A DNA stretch of 64,000 nt, taken from assembly GCF_000002875.2 (NCBI RefSeq), contig NC_009415.2:1126001-1190000 (forward strand). Reading direction: 5' to 3'. Both the position numbers and the translations under genes were made by a program. Below the pieces are notes generated by a model. That model did no database searches, had not been told where the DNA came from, and worked only from the letters and a program-made list of their open reading frames with translations. This document shows, piece after piece, positions 9,511 to 20,299 of this stretch (within the stretch, counting starts at the first letter, position 1; every line of letters starts with the position of its first letter). The stretch comes from Leishmania infantum JPCM5 (lineage: Eukaryota > Euglenozoa > Kinetoplastea > Trypanosomatida > Trypanosomatidae).

Positions 9511-10603
9511 TGAGACGTAGGAGAAAGCGAAGTGAAAAAGGAAACAGAGAAAAGGCCGAGACACCTCAGCACACCTACATATATACACATCGATATGTAT
9601 GGATATATACGCAACCTGCGAGGCGGGCGAGGGGATGTGATGTGGGACGATCAGGAATATCCGAGGCAGGGGATCAAAGAATGGGGAGCGCTAAACAAGC
9701 GGCAGAGGAGCGAAAAAGGAAAAATGAGCTGAGGGGAGGAAGGTGATCACCTCAGCGGAACACGAGGAGGAGTGCTGCCCTGTGCGCGAGCTACGCAAGT
9801 GGCGCCGGTAGGAACTTTAAGAAACCTTCGTCTTTGGCCGTGACGTGAACCCACGCCCGGAGGTCTAGCTTGCTTTCTAGCGCCGGTAGTCGGGGTGGCG
9901 TTGTGTGTGTGTGGGTGTGGGTGGGTGGGTGGGTGGGTGGGGGGAGGGCGCTAACGTAACGGAAGGGCAGAACAGAACCTGCTGAGCGCTCGATGCAGTC
10001 ACCGGTGGCACGGGAGGGGCATTAGAGCCCCGAAACTTGAGAGCGAGGCGAAAACAAACGAAAGCGAGCAGGCAGCAGCAGAGAGTACAACCCAAGCCAT
10101 GTGCAGCCTGAAACCCCTGTGGCACGGCAAAAGGGAGGGGGAGGAGACACGGCACAGCAAAAAGGATGGCGGCACTACATGGAGGAAGAGGGATCAGCAG
10201 TGAAAGCCGCGCAGAGCACCCCACTCCCACGTGTGCGTTTTCAAGCCTCACTGGCGCAGTGGAGAACCCATAGTAGCTGGCGAAGCGTGGCAGCGTACAG
10301 CGGTGCTCCTCTGTCTTCAAGAGCCCTGCGGAGAGCCCAGATTTACATGCTGTATGACCCACCCACCGCAGCGGTACGTCAAGCTCCAGTATCGGCTGCA
10401 CGGCAAAGCACTTTTTGATGAACATCTCCTCTGCGTTCTTCTCCAGGGTTGTCCCGGGCGCCGTATGAGCTGTCGTGCGCTACAACCACGACTGCACCAA
10501 CGAGGACAACATGAGAGACCGTCCCTGCACCACAAGTAGGAAAATAAACGCAATACACCTCGTTCTCATGAAAGGACGTACGGCACCTCCTGCTGCCACT
10601 CAC
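9511..10603. other. Intergenic region downstream of phosphatase copy 1
   Basis: No gene seen. It holds the 3' untranslated region of the 10604-11698 phosphatase. At 9901-9949 the plus strand is (GT)n passing into repeated GTGGG units and a G run, capable of forming a G-quadruplex. The rest is mixed purine-rich sequence. Confidence 0.5.
9901..9949 (+). repeat. GT/GTGGG microsatellite with G-quadruplex potential
   Basis: A GT run merges into at least six GTGGG/GGTGG units ending in a G-rich block. Four or more closely spaced runs of three or more G satisfy the usual G-quadruplex pattern on the plus strand (non-transcribed strand, C-rich in RNA). Confidence 0.7.
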
Positions 10604-11698
10604 TCACGATGGCAAGAAGCAGGCGAGAGACTCGGCAACGTACTTTGGCATCAGCGCTGTCTTGCCTTGCTTCTCCGCCTCCTCCACATCCGCCAACCCT
10701 TCGACGCCGCTCAGCACTAGCATGCTCTGGCATCCGGCCGCATTGCCAAACGCCACATCCGTGGTCAGCCGGTCACCGATCATGATGCACTCCTCTCGCG
10801 GATTCGTGATACCCTCAGCCGCAAACAATATATTCGCCATGTCCTTGTGAGGCTTCCCACAGACGGCATCCGGCCGCTTTCCGACAGCGGTGCACAGAGC
10901 GCTCACCATGGATCCAGCGCCTGGGATCATGGTGCCATCGCGACCGACCGGCAGCTGTGGATCCTCGTTCGTGGCCACGAACAGAGGCGGCGTGTGCGAC
11001 TCCTCTCGCAGGTCCTTTGGTGGGCCTTGCAGAGCAAGGGACCCGTACGCCAGCTTGAGGATGTTGAAATGCTTGTCAAGCCCAACGACGACAGCAGCGG
11101 CGTTCAGGTCGGAGAGCGAAATCTTCTCCGCACTGTTGGTGCCGGCCTGCACCATGCGGCATGTCTTGCCGTTGCACACCACCAGGCGCTTCTGCGGCGG
11201 CGGCAGGCACGGAACACGCCACGCGCTGCCAAGCGCATCCGTGTCGTAGCCTCCAGCGCGCTCCGCATCGTGCAGTTCCACACCGTAAGTGATAAACCCC
11301 GGGGCAAGTACCTGCTGCAGCTCATCGTGCAGCCCCTGCTCACCAATCACGAACACATTCCCGTGCACCAGCGGCTCCTCTCCAGGCACGTCTGCTTTAC
11401 CCAGCAGCTGCCTCAGTCGCAGCGCCGCCGTGTACGCGCTGTTGTAGCACTCTTCCATTGTCACGCCCTCGATTCCCTTAGCCTTGAGGCTCTGCAGCAA
11501 CTGCTCGCGAGAAAGCGACGCGTTGTTCGAGAGAAAGCGGATTTGCTTGCCTTGGCCGCGCAGGTACTGCAGCGTCTCTGGCACACGGTCGATCACGTGC
11601 CCGCCGCACCAGATCACGCCGTCAATGTCGAGCAGCACGTACTTCAGAGGCGAGGCCACGAGTCGCGCAGCCAGCGCTGCAGTCATTTGCTCTGGCAT
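10604..11698 (-). CDS. 4-nitrophenylphosphatase-type HAD phosphatase, copy 1
   Basis: 364 residues. HAD-superfamily phosphatase of the p-nitrophenylphosphatase / phosphoglycolate phosphatase group (HAD type IIA). HAD motif I is LLDIDGVIW, with the nucleophile Asp24 and Asp26; the motif II region is RFLSNN; the Lys of motif III is in CGKPHKDM; motif IV is MIGDRLTTDVAFG. The catalytic set is complete. It is a paralogue of 16301-17317 but carries an extra loop around AWRVPCLPPPQKRLVV and CNGKTCRMVQAG in the cap region, so substrate choice may differ. The start is the ATG giving MPEQMTAAL; an internal Met five residues on is an alternative. A candidate acceptor AG is at 11730-11731. The gene lies downstream of a dead paralogue and upstream of a SIDER2-like repeat. 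The physiological substrate cannot be read from sequence; 2-phosphoglycolate-type metabolites are plausible from the family. Confidence 0.92.
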   Translation of the reverse strand: MPEQMTAALAARLVASPLKYVLLDIDGVIWCGGHVIDRVPETLQYLRGQGKQIRFLSNNASLSREQLLQSLKAKGIEGVTMEECYNSAYTAALRLRQLLGKADVPGEEPLVHGNVFVIGEQGLHDELQQVLAPGFITYGVELHDAERAGGYDTDALGSAWRVPCLPPPQKRLVVCNGKTCRMVQAGTNSAEKISLSDLNAAAVVVGLDKHFNILKLAYGSLALQGPPKDLREESHTPPLFVATNEDPQLPVGRDGTMIPGAGSMVSALCTAVGKRPDAVCGKPHKDMANILFAAEGITNPREECIMIGDRLTTDVAFGNAAGCQSMLVLSGVEGLADVEEAEKQGKTALMPKYVAESLACFLPS

Positions 11699-12164
11699 CG
11701 CGGAAAGGATCTGTCGTGGCACGTTGTTTCTGTCGGTGTAGGGAGGCCCCGGAGCAGTGACGGGGAAGGAGAGGTGCGGAGGAATGAAACAGGAGCGCAG
11801 AGAGGATGCCTGCACAGCGGCACACGGCGGACTTGCCGGCTTCATGTAAAGGCGTTTGCAGGCAGAGCTGCTGCGATGCTATTGAGCAGGTGACACCGGC
11901 GGCTCTGGCGCATGCAGGACATACCGCTGAAACCGGAGGAGACATGCATGCGCCGCCGAGAGAAGAAAGGGCAGCAAGATCGCTTTCACGTTCTCTTTTG
12001 GTTCTTCGGCTTACATTGGCTTCGTGTTTGCTCGCCAGACACGTGATCACGATGTCGATGCGCCACAGCTGCTAGAGCATAGTGGGCCGTGGTCAGATGG
12101 AGGAGACCGGGGGAGGACACTGTGACAGACGAGCACGCTGGCTGCCTCATCGTGCGTGTCCGTT
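11699..12164. other. Intergenic region upstream of phosphatase copy 1
   Basis: On the transcribed strand it holds pyrimidine-rich tracts (about 11745-11800) suited to trans-splicing of the 10604-11698 gene, then non-coding sequence leading into the 3' end of the degenerate phosphatase. No gene seen. Confidence 0.5.
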
Positions 12165-13150
12165 CATGTTCGAGAGCTCAAGAACGTCAACGAGCGCGTC
12201 GATTCCAAAGTCCGGTACGCCGTGCAACTTTCGTATCGCCAGTAGCTCCCGGCGAGCTAGCTTGTGTGCACCACCCAGCACCCACGCTGGGCGAGCACCA
12301 ACGCATTTGCAGGGCTGGATGTCCGTTATGAGGCAGCCCCCCCCCACCGCGTTAGCGCCTGCAGTGGGAAAGAGCGTTGTGGTCCTGCGCCCCCTTCTCA
12401 CTTAGCAGGTGGCACATGGTTGAGCTAGGCCTGCCGCGCAGCATGCCTGGCTAGCAACCCAGCGCTGTCACACACAGCCGCGAAGAGGGCATCAGAGAAG
12501 GGAAGTAGAGCGATCTGCTGTCCTGCCGCATGGTGGTTGGTAGCGGCTGGCGCAGCCTTTGTGGTGAGCAACAGAGTCACCATGCTTGCCAGCTCCGTCG
12601 TGCTTATAATTTAGTCCACTCCACCTACGGCTGTAGGGGCCAGGTTTGTCAGAGGTACCTTTCTTTGGCTTCCAGCATTCCGCGAGGAATGCGAGAATGG
12701 GCTCTGTTAGTGCACTCGCCATCATATCGCGTTAGCAAGGCGCCGGGAGCATCTCAGAGCCGTACACAGGGGACCAGGGCACAAGTACACCATTCAACGC
12801 GTCCTACAGGCCGACAGATCCGAGAACAAAGGCATTACCGGGAGCATGCTTGTCCTTGGGGCTGCCAACCTGTTCCCCACATACACACAGAGCACTCGTA
12901 AAGACACCGGTGCATATTTCGCGCACGTGAGCACTGTGAGTGCCGAGAGATGCAAACCGAGCGATGAGGTCGATGCGACTCAGCAGAACTGTGCTTGCAA
13001 TGCAAAAAAGGGTGCTTCCGGAAGGAGCGCAGGTTTGCGAGGGCCTCCGAGATGCGCGCGATGAGGGTCTCGCCACAGCAGACAACTCCATCGAGGTCTC
13101 GCGAGAAGTTGCCGATGGGGTCCACGAGCTCCCGAGCTTGAATCAGTGCT
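12165..13150 (-). pseudogene. Degenerate 4-nitrophenylphosphatase paralogue
   Basis: A dead third copy between the two intact HAD phosphatase genes. Its 5' end keeps RDLDGVV, then a GETLIARISEALANLRSF-type stretch that lines up with VDLDGVV and GEKVISRIPEALDHIRSF of the 16301-17317 gene. Its 3' end keeps GVPDFGIDALVDVLELS, matching the intact C-terminus ELPDLVLNSLADFLAV. DNA similarity to 16301-17317 is visible in several blocks: around 12300-12345 (GATGTCCGTTATGAGGCAG versus GATGTCCGTCATGAGGCGG), 12400-12450 (CATGGTTGAGCTAGG in both), 12570-12625 (TGCCAGCTCCGTC and TAGTCCACTCC in both) and 12960-13110. The order is collinear but frames shift repeatedly and the middle (about 12640-12830) is unrecognisable. 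It is closer to copy 2 than to copy 1. Confidence 0.85.
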
Positions 13151-13722
13151 GCGAGAGAAGGCGCACTGCTCTGGGACAGGTGCAACTCTGACTCGGCGAT
13201 CGCTGCGTGCGGCGTTGCTTGTGTCCTTTCCCGTTGTCGAACAGAGTCCAAAGTAACCTGATGAAAACAGGGACACGTGAAGCCACGGAGGTCGAGGTGG
13301 ACATCCAGACGTCGCACTTGCACCGAAGAAAAACCTCCACCAAGGTCACACACCTCCGCCTGTGCAAACGGCTATCAGCATGCGCCATCTCTCCACACAC
13401 ACGAAAAAAAAAAAACGACATAGGATTGAATGTACTCATCGGTTCCAGCGGTGATGGTGCGCCGACCCAGCGGCGCGCTCAGGGAAAACGCGGTTGCGGG
13501 CACGGTTCACTCGAAGCGGGGGATTCCTTTGCCTTTGGCATGGGTGTGCGTGTGCATTGTTGGTCTCCCGCGCCGCTGGTGTTCGAGCCCCTCCGCGTCC
13601 GTTCCGCGACGACGAGTTCGAAGAGCGTGCCAGCGTGAGCACAGCAGAAGCCGACCAGGACAACACCAGAAAGCCATTCAGGCAGACAAGGGAAAGACAG
13701 ATCTGGAAAAGTGCCCAGAGCC
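13151..13722. other. Intergenic spacer upstream of the phosphatase pseudogene
   Basis: No gene seen. An A run lies at about 13406-13416 (T run on the transcribed strand), probably the remnant polypyrimidine region of the dead gene. The remainder is of mixed composition and leads into repeat copy 2. Confidence 0.45.
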
Positions 13723-14290
13723 CAGAGAATATGAGTTTCGTTCAGGTCTACTCACCGGCCTCCCACAGGCCCCACCCCTCTCTGAGTGGTGCGACGGCAG
13801 CCGCCGACACACACGCGCCACAGCCATGCGCCGACTCCGTTATCTCAGCGAACGGTCCCTGCCTCGAGCTCAGCTCACCCGCCTCCTAGCAGCCGCTCCC
13901 ACTGTGCCGGCCGCCACCCCCTGGTGCATCCCCCTCCTCGGGGTGACACGCCGGCTCCGCACACCAGCACGCAGCGCGAGGGCGGGGCGTGGGGTACACT
14001 CGAGTTCCCCTGACACTTCGCGCATCATATAAGTGAGAGAAACGCGTGCACGGTCGCCGGCCCCGCCGACGCCACGTCAGCCAGGACCTGAACGCCAACA
14101 TCAGCAGCGATACATCGCCCTCGCCTCCCCAGCCCGTTGGTGCTTGACCTTGTCACCACCAGAGGTGGCTCAGCATTGGCAGGGTTAAGGGGTGGGGTGA
14201 GGGGCTGCTTGACTGCCTGGCACAGAGTTTGGGAGGGGCACTGGAACCTGCGATACCACGCACCGAGGTCTGACCCTCTGTGATGAGGCG
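13723..14290 (+). repeat. SIDER2-like retroposon copy 2
   Basis: One of the longest copies. It shares its 5' edge with copy 1 and has the full 3' half (GACCTTGTCACCACCAGAGG, then CACAGAGTTTGGGAGG), ending near 14285 and followed by A-rich sequence. It lies downstream (in transcription) of the intact phosphatase at 16301-17317 and upstream of the pseudogene. Plus orientation is antisense to local transcription if the A-rich end is the tail. Confidence 0.78.
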
Positions 14291-16300
14291 GCTCAAGGCG
14301 AGAACAAAAAGGAGAAGGGGAATCTGACGACACGCGACAGGACAGCGACGGCCACAGAAAAAAAGACGTGGTGGTGGAGTGGGTGTAGGTGTGCACGCGG
14401 GCGCGAGTGCTTCCCATCAGTTCCCAGCGAGCAAGAGATCGGAAAAATAAACGAAGAGAGTGCCCGTTACACGGAGGCCACTTGATCGAGTCAGCACATT
14501 CGTGTCCATTGATCCCACGGCTGGGTGCGGTGTATGTGACACCACACCACTTACGCCGCGGTCCATAATGGCAGGGGCGCAGTGCGTCTTTTGCACAAGA
14601 ACATACATGCGCGCATAGCCCTGTGCCTGTGTATGGAGAAGAGCGCGGAGCCACCTGCCATTCCAGCTTCCCGTCTCACCGGATGGAGACAGGAAGGAGG
14701 TCGGGTAGGTCGGACTTACTATGATGGGAGGGGCAGTGGAAATAACGAGAGCGAAGGGGACCGTAAGGTCACTGAGGGCGCCCTCGCTCAAACAGAAAAT
14801 GAGCATGGGAAGTAAGGATTACAGGCAGAACAATGATCGCGCTTCAACCGGACAATGACAGGAAGCAACCCGATCGTTCCTCCCCGCCCCGCCCGATCTT
14901 GTCGCACCGATCTGCCCCGAGAGAAGCGCACAATTAAGCACAACAACAAATATATATATATATATATTCTTGCTCTCCGCAGAGGCGTGTGCACGATCAA
15001 TTGCTGCATGAGGAATGAGATGGGGGGAGCTAGAAGGAGAGACCGAGCGGCGGCGAGCGAGTGAGCGCTTGTCGGCAGCATATCTCGCACACAGCACGGC
15101 TTCACCGTGGTGTGGTACCGAAAGCAGTATGCAAGAGAGAGGAAGAAAAACAGTCGCCGTGGAAGCAGACACAATAAAAAAAAAGGTGCGGCGGGGGGGG
15201 CAGAGAAGAAAGCAAAGCAGAAGCGAGAAAGTGGTGGTGGTGGTGGCCAGATAACTCCGCCGAGTTTCCTGTACATGCCAACGGGCCCCCAAAAAATTAT
15301 TAAAAGAACAAAGGACAGTCTCCTCCCCCTCTTCGAGACAGGAAAGGTCTAAGCAAGCAAACGCCAGACGGAGGAAAGGGCGAAAGCAGCAGTCCCTTTT
15401 TTGGAAATGTCTGTGCACCTGCGCCCATTTCCTGAGAGCCGCGCGGGCCACGGTGGGGAAGAAGCCGTGCCGCAGCGATCGTGAGTGGGGTAAGGTCGGT
15501 CTGTGGTACGGTATGCATAGAAGCTCGGGGAGCAACGCGCTGACACCACTGAGGCATGCGAGCAAGAAACCGCGAGTCGAAACATCACTATGAAAGTGTT
15601 CACCATGTACACTAGCGAATGCAATATATACGCCCAGGAGACATCATGAAGACGCAGAGGAAATGGGTTGAAGTGTCTCAGAGAAAAAGCACGAGAGATG
15701 CGAGCGGGGGGGGGAGGGGGAGGGAGCAAGGAAGTGCTTCCTCAAGCAGGCCAAGAAGTAAAACAAATGAGGGCTTATCACAACAAAAACAAACAACAAA
15801 ACAAAAGAACATAGCATCGAGGGGCCTGGAGCGCACGCACTTCGCGCTGCACGAAAACGGGGCGTCAAAAGAGTCGGTGGACCCGTCGCTAGAGAAAGAT
15901 GGCGCTGACGACTGTGCGTCTGCGAACGGCACCGTGCGGCGTCCCTCGCCCCAGCAGTAGCGCGCATGAGCACCCGTTTCCTTTTTCTGCACAAGCCGCC
16001 CAACCACGCATCCATCTCCAGTGACGGGGGCCCGCCTGCAAGGCCGCCGCCGGGTATGCGACCTGCGACTTGAGCGCGCCAGGGAGGGGCGGAGGGGCAA
16101 GAGGCAAGAGGCAAGAGGAGCACGCAGCAGCACAGCCTGCAACATGTAGAAACCAACAAATATACATACATGTAGCCTTCGGCTGCGCATCTCCTCACTG
16201 CTGCTCGTTTCCTATCACGATCATCCACGATTCCCCGCATCACACCCTACTCACTCGCGGCATCTCTTTTCTTCTGCTTTTTGCATTACAAGACCAACAG
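14291..16300. other. Intergenic region downstream of phosphatase copy 2
   Basis: No gene seen over about 2 kb. It contains a (TA)n run at 14948-14970, an A run near 15175-15185 and purine-rich plus-strand tracts at 15180-15240 and 15700-15730. Open frames on both strands are low complexity (Phe/Leu/Ser or Arg/Lys-rich). It probably includes the phosphatase 3' untranslated region. Confidence 0.5.
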
Positions 16301-17317
16301 CTAGGCGGTGCTCACGGGTACAGCGAGGAAGTCGGCGAGCGAGTTGAGCACAAGGTCCGGGAGCTCCTGCGTTCTGCCCTCACCGGCCAGCTCCTCCACA
16401 CGCGTGAGCTTCTCCGCGCCGCTCAGCACCAGCGCAGTGCGGGCACCAATGCCTTTGCCAAACTGAATGTCCGTCATGAGGCGGTCGCCCACCATCAGCG
16501 CACGGTGCAGCACCACTACCTTTCCGTCCTGCGCCTCCTTCTCAATCAGCAGGTGGCCCATGGTTGAGCTAGGTTTTCCGCACAGCACGTCCGGCTGGCG
16601 GCCAGTGGCGGTCGTGACAGCTGCTAGAATGGCACCCGAGGAGGGAAGGAGGAAGCGGTTCGCGCCGACAGGGTCGGCGGGATCGGGGTTCGTGGCCACG
16701 AAGAGCGCCTCGGTTCCTTGCAGCAACGCTACCGCAGCTGCCAGCTCCGTCATGTTCATGGCGTAGTCCACTCCAATGACAACCGCGACGGGGTTAAGAT
16801 CCTGCAGAGAGATCTTCTGCTTGCACCCAGCATAGCGCGGGGCGGGGAGAATCGGCTCCGTCCAGGCTTCTGCCACGAGGTCCGGCGAGTAGACCACGGA
16901 GTGGAGCTCCGAACCATAGGTCGAGTAATCAGGAGCCAGGACGGACTGCACCTCATTATGAAGGCCGATTGGACCCATGACAAAGACATTGGCGTGCACG
17001 AGCCTGTCCTCTGGACTGGAAAACTTCTCCTGGATGTACAAGGCACTGGCGTAGGCCGCACTGTAGATCTCGTGTGGGAGCACGCCGCGGATACCGAGAG
17101 ACTCGAACTTTTTAACTAGGTCGCATCGCTGCAGGATGAGCGTGTTCGAAATGAAGCGAAGGCTCTTGCCGAAGGAACGGATGTGATCGAGTGCCTCCGG
17201 GATGCGTGAGATGACCTTCTCCCCGGACCAGACAACACCGTCGAGGTCGACAAGAATATAGTCGATTGAGTCGAGCAGCTCCTTCAGCTCGGCAGGGTTG
17301 GCAATAGAGGAGGCCAT
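16301..17317 (-). CDS. 4-nitrophenylphosphatase-type HAD phosphatase, copy 2
   Basis: 338 residues. HAD type IIA phosphatase with motif I YILVDLDGVVW (Asp24, Asp26), motif II RFISNT, the Lys of motif III in CGKPSSTMGH and motif IV LMVGDRLMTDIQFG. All catalytic positions are present. It lacks the cap insertion of the 10604-11698 paralogue and is about 26 residues shorter. The ATG at 17317 is the first in-frame ATG; the frame stays open upstream to a GTG. No AG occurs between the pyrimidine tract just before the ATG and the start, so the acceptor is probably at 17474-17475. It is flanked on both sides by SIDER2-like repeats (13723 and 17779). The pseudogene at 12165-13150 derives from this lineage. 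Confidence 0.92.
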   Translation of the reverse strand: MASSIANPAELKELLDSIDYILVDLDGVVWSGEKVISRIPEALDHIRSFGKSLRFISNTLILQRCDLVKKFESLGIRGVLPHEIYSAAYASALYIQEKFSSPEDRLVHANVFVMGPIGLHNEVQSVLAPDYSTYGSELHSVVYSPDLVAEAWTEPILPAPRYAGCKQKISLQDLNPVAVVIGVDYAMNMTELAAAVALLQGTEALFVATNPDPADPVGANRFLLPSSGAILAAVTTATGRQPDVLCGKPSSTMGHLLIEKEAQDGKVVVLHRALMVGDRLMTDIQFGKGIGARTALVLSGAEKLTRVEELAGEGRTQELPDLVLNSLADFLAVPVSTA

Positions 17318-17778
17318 TATCAGGTGTGTGTGTGGGGTGGGCCGATGGGTGGGTGCAGAAAGGGGGAAGAATTGGATGATTAAGTTGCAGGTGGCGAGAA
17401 AGGTCTTCACGGCGGGATCGGCAGGTTGTGCCAGCGACTGGCAGCGTTTACGAGCGGCACGTCAGCAGAAGGACTACAGAGATCAAAGAAGGAAAAAGAG
17501 AGGAAGCAGGACTGGAGAGTCAGCGCATGGGAGGCACAGATACATCACGTGAGGAGAGAAGGTTTGGCAAGCCTTTGCGCTTCGTATTTTTCCGGCACCG
17601 TGCGCGTCATCCAGCGGCAGAGCACGGGACGCATCCTCCAAAAAGAAAAAAAAAGACGTCCGGGGGAGGGGGAGGGGGTACCGCAGAGGATACTCCCATC
17701 GGGAAGCCACAGCGTCCCGAGGGCAGCATGCATGGGCTCTTTTTGTGTCAGCGTGCCCAGTCTAACTTAGAGTCATGA
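17318..17778. other. Intergenic region upstream of phosphatase copy 2
   Basis: On the transcribed strand a strong pyrimidine tract (CTTCCTCTCTTTTTCCTTCT) ends near 17485, followed by AG at 17474-17475, the likely spliced-leader acceptor. A second pyrimidine tract lies close to the start codon. No gene seen. Confidence 0.5.
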
Positions 17779-18335
17779 ATCAAACGCCACTATACCCAAA
17801 TGGTCTCTCACAGGCCCCACCCCTCTCTGAGTGGTGCGACGGCAGCCGCCGACACACACGCGCCACAGCCATGCGCCGACTCCGTTATCTCAGCGAACGG
17901 TCCCTGCCTCGAGCTCAGCTCACCCGCCTCCTAGCAGCCGCTCCCACTGTGCCGGCCGCCACCCCCTGGTGCATCCCCCTCCTCGGGGTGACACGCCGGC
18001 TCCGCACACCAGCACGCAGCGCGAGGGCGGGGCGTGGGGTACACTCGAGTTCCCCTGACACTTCGCGCATTATATAAGTGAGAGAAACGCGTGCACGGTC
18101 GCCGGCCCCGCCGACGCCACGTCAGCCAGGACCTGAACGCCAACATCAGCAGCGATACATCGCCCTGGCCTCCCCAGCCCGTTGGTGCTTGACCTTGTCA
18201 CCACCAGAGGTGGTTCAGCATCGGCAGGGTTAAGGGGTAGGGTGAGGGGCTGATTGACTGCCTGGCACAGAGTTTGGGAGGTGCTGCATTCTGGATGCCA
18301 CGCACTCAGGCGGTCCTCCTCGTCATCAGGGGCAC
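17779..18335 (+). repeat. SIDER2-like retroposon copy 3
   Basis: Same core as copies 1, 2 and 4. Its 5' edge (CGCCACTATACCC) matches copy 4 rather than copies 1 and 2, so two 5' variants exist. The 3' half is complete to about 18310. It differs from its sisters by single bases, for example TTATATAAG versus TCATATAAG near 18069. It lies upstream of phosphatase copy 2. Confidence 0.78.
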
Positions 18336-20299
18336 AAGCAGAGAGAGAGAGATGAAGACAAGAAGATGCGCTGAGTAGCTGACACATCACCCTTTCCCTT
18401 GTTTCACAGCCTGACGCGAGTGCCAGAGCTCGAGAATCGTTGTTGGCGGTGTCACAGCGGCAATCGGCGAAGAGGGGGGAGAGCGGACGAGGCGCCAGAG
18501 AAAGCAGACACATGTGCAGAGAGACATCCCCCTATACAGGAGGGATAGACAAGCGCGAAAAATGGTGCGAAAAGGGTGAGGGAACGATCATTCGACCACC
18601 CGGGGACAGCGGTGCGCACACCCACACTTTCGCCATCACTGCCACGCATCAACGAAGATGGGGGGGGGGGAAGGAAACGCGAAAGAGCGTCACTAGCAGG
18701 CCATTTGTACACCAGGGCACGTAGCACACGTGACTGCGCGCCCTCGCGCATACGCACACACACGCACACACATGTATCGATGTAGATGTGTCTGTGTGCC
18801 TGCAGGCAGTGGACAGACACACGCAACGGCACAGAGGCAATGCGTGCGACGGAGCTCGGAGGAAGAGAGATCGACGATGCGCAGAACGCCACCTGCTGGC
18901 GCCTTCTCAGCGAATAGCGCGCTGCGGACGTGAACGGGAGGGGGCGGATGAAAAGCGTGTTCGTTCTTCTCTGGCCTGCATTCAGATGCTGAGATGATGC
19001 CCGCGCTGGCAGGAGAGAGACACGACAGGAGCACACGACGCGCTTTGAGTTCAGCACGCAGCGAAAAATAGTGGGAGCATGCGAAGTGCACCCGTGCTCG
19101 CACGCACCGGCTCATGTCCCACACTTGCGCATCACAGAGATGCCATCTACGGAGAGGAAAAGGGGCAGGCAAAACGCGAAGAAGACGTCGTACTCAGGCC
19201 TCGTTTGAGGGCACGGCGAGGGGGTGGGGGAAGGGGCCAAAAAGACGAGAGAGAGAGAGAAAAAGGAACCGCAGAGGCACATCCGCGCTTCATCTTCCGC
19301 GCCGTCCATTGCGCTCATCAGGGGCGTCGTTTTTTTTTCTTGCTTTGTACCTTCTTCATGACTATGCACTACGATGTAGCACAGATGCGCCTGCGCGAAA
19401 TCCGAATCGATGTGCTTCCATCAAGGCGTGGGGCGGTGCATCAGATGCAGAGGGGTGCAGAAACGCGTGCCGCCGTTCAGGGGGAGAAGTTTCAGAATGA
19501 GCAGACGACGAAGAGTGTCGGCTCGGGGCGATTCACAGGAGAAAGGAAGACGACAACAACGAGCAGGGAGTCTTCTTTGTTTCTGGTTTCTCCGTCTGTG
19601 TGTGTGTGTGTGTCTGTGCGTCGCCGTCGCGTCGCACAGACACGCAAAGGAATAACAGAATGAATGGTGGCGCGCAACAAGGAGTGCTGACCAGCGGCAC
19701 CATTGGAAATACGCGCACGCACTTGTACACGAAAGCGCAGAAAAGGAGGGGGTGGGGTGGGTGGGACACCTTTTCCTTCACAACTTCGAACCAAGAGAAA
19801 GGGGGAGGGCCCAAGAACGACAGTTGCAGCACAAACACTGAACGTTGCGTGATAAAGCGAGACGAAGGAAAATACGCAGCAACGGAGTCTCGGGGTCAAA
19901 ACGATGCCCACACGTGAAGGACTGCACGTGGGCTGCGTTGAACGGCCGCTGCAGTCGTTGGTGGTGGCCGCCCATGTAAAGGCATTCTCGCAACCTCGAC
20001 ACAATATGTAGCGAAGAGATAGCCCCTTCCCCTCCCTGTGATGCGGAGCTCAGAAGCGAAGGAAGCAAAAAAAAAACGTGTGGAAAAGCCACTGGGAGAA
20101 GAAGGGGGGAGGGCTGCAATGAATAGATTGCATGCATCCTGCTCGCGACAGAAAGAAGGTGGAGAGAACGGCAGTCCGCATTCGGGGCTGCGCCTTGGGA
20201 GCTGCAGAAGCACAGAAACGATGATGCCGAAGACAATAACCACCGCAAAAGAAGCGTGGACGCGGAGAGCGACAAGGTACACCCCTCCGTGCAACACAC
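18336..20299. other. Gene-poor stretch between repeat copy 3 and the coding relic
   Basis: No gene seen. It contains CA/GT runs near 18755-18775 and 19597-19612, a T run near 19328-19338 and purine-rich plus-strand tracts (19225-19265). Open frames are short and biased. Confidence 0.45.

Noticed and set aside
10847..11893. 348-codon plus-strand frame opposite phosphatase copy 1
   Set aside because: Antisense shadow: His/Arg/Gln-rich with no family, while the opposite strand encodes all HAD motifs.
17318..17410. Possible N-terminal extension of phosphatase copy 2 (31 residues)
   Set aside because: The extension would begin at a GTG and is rich in His/Pro/Thr from a pyrimidine tract; the ATG at 17317 gives the usual family start.
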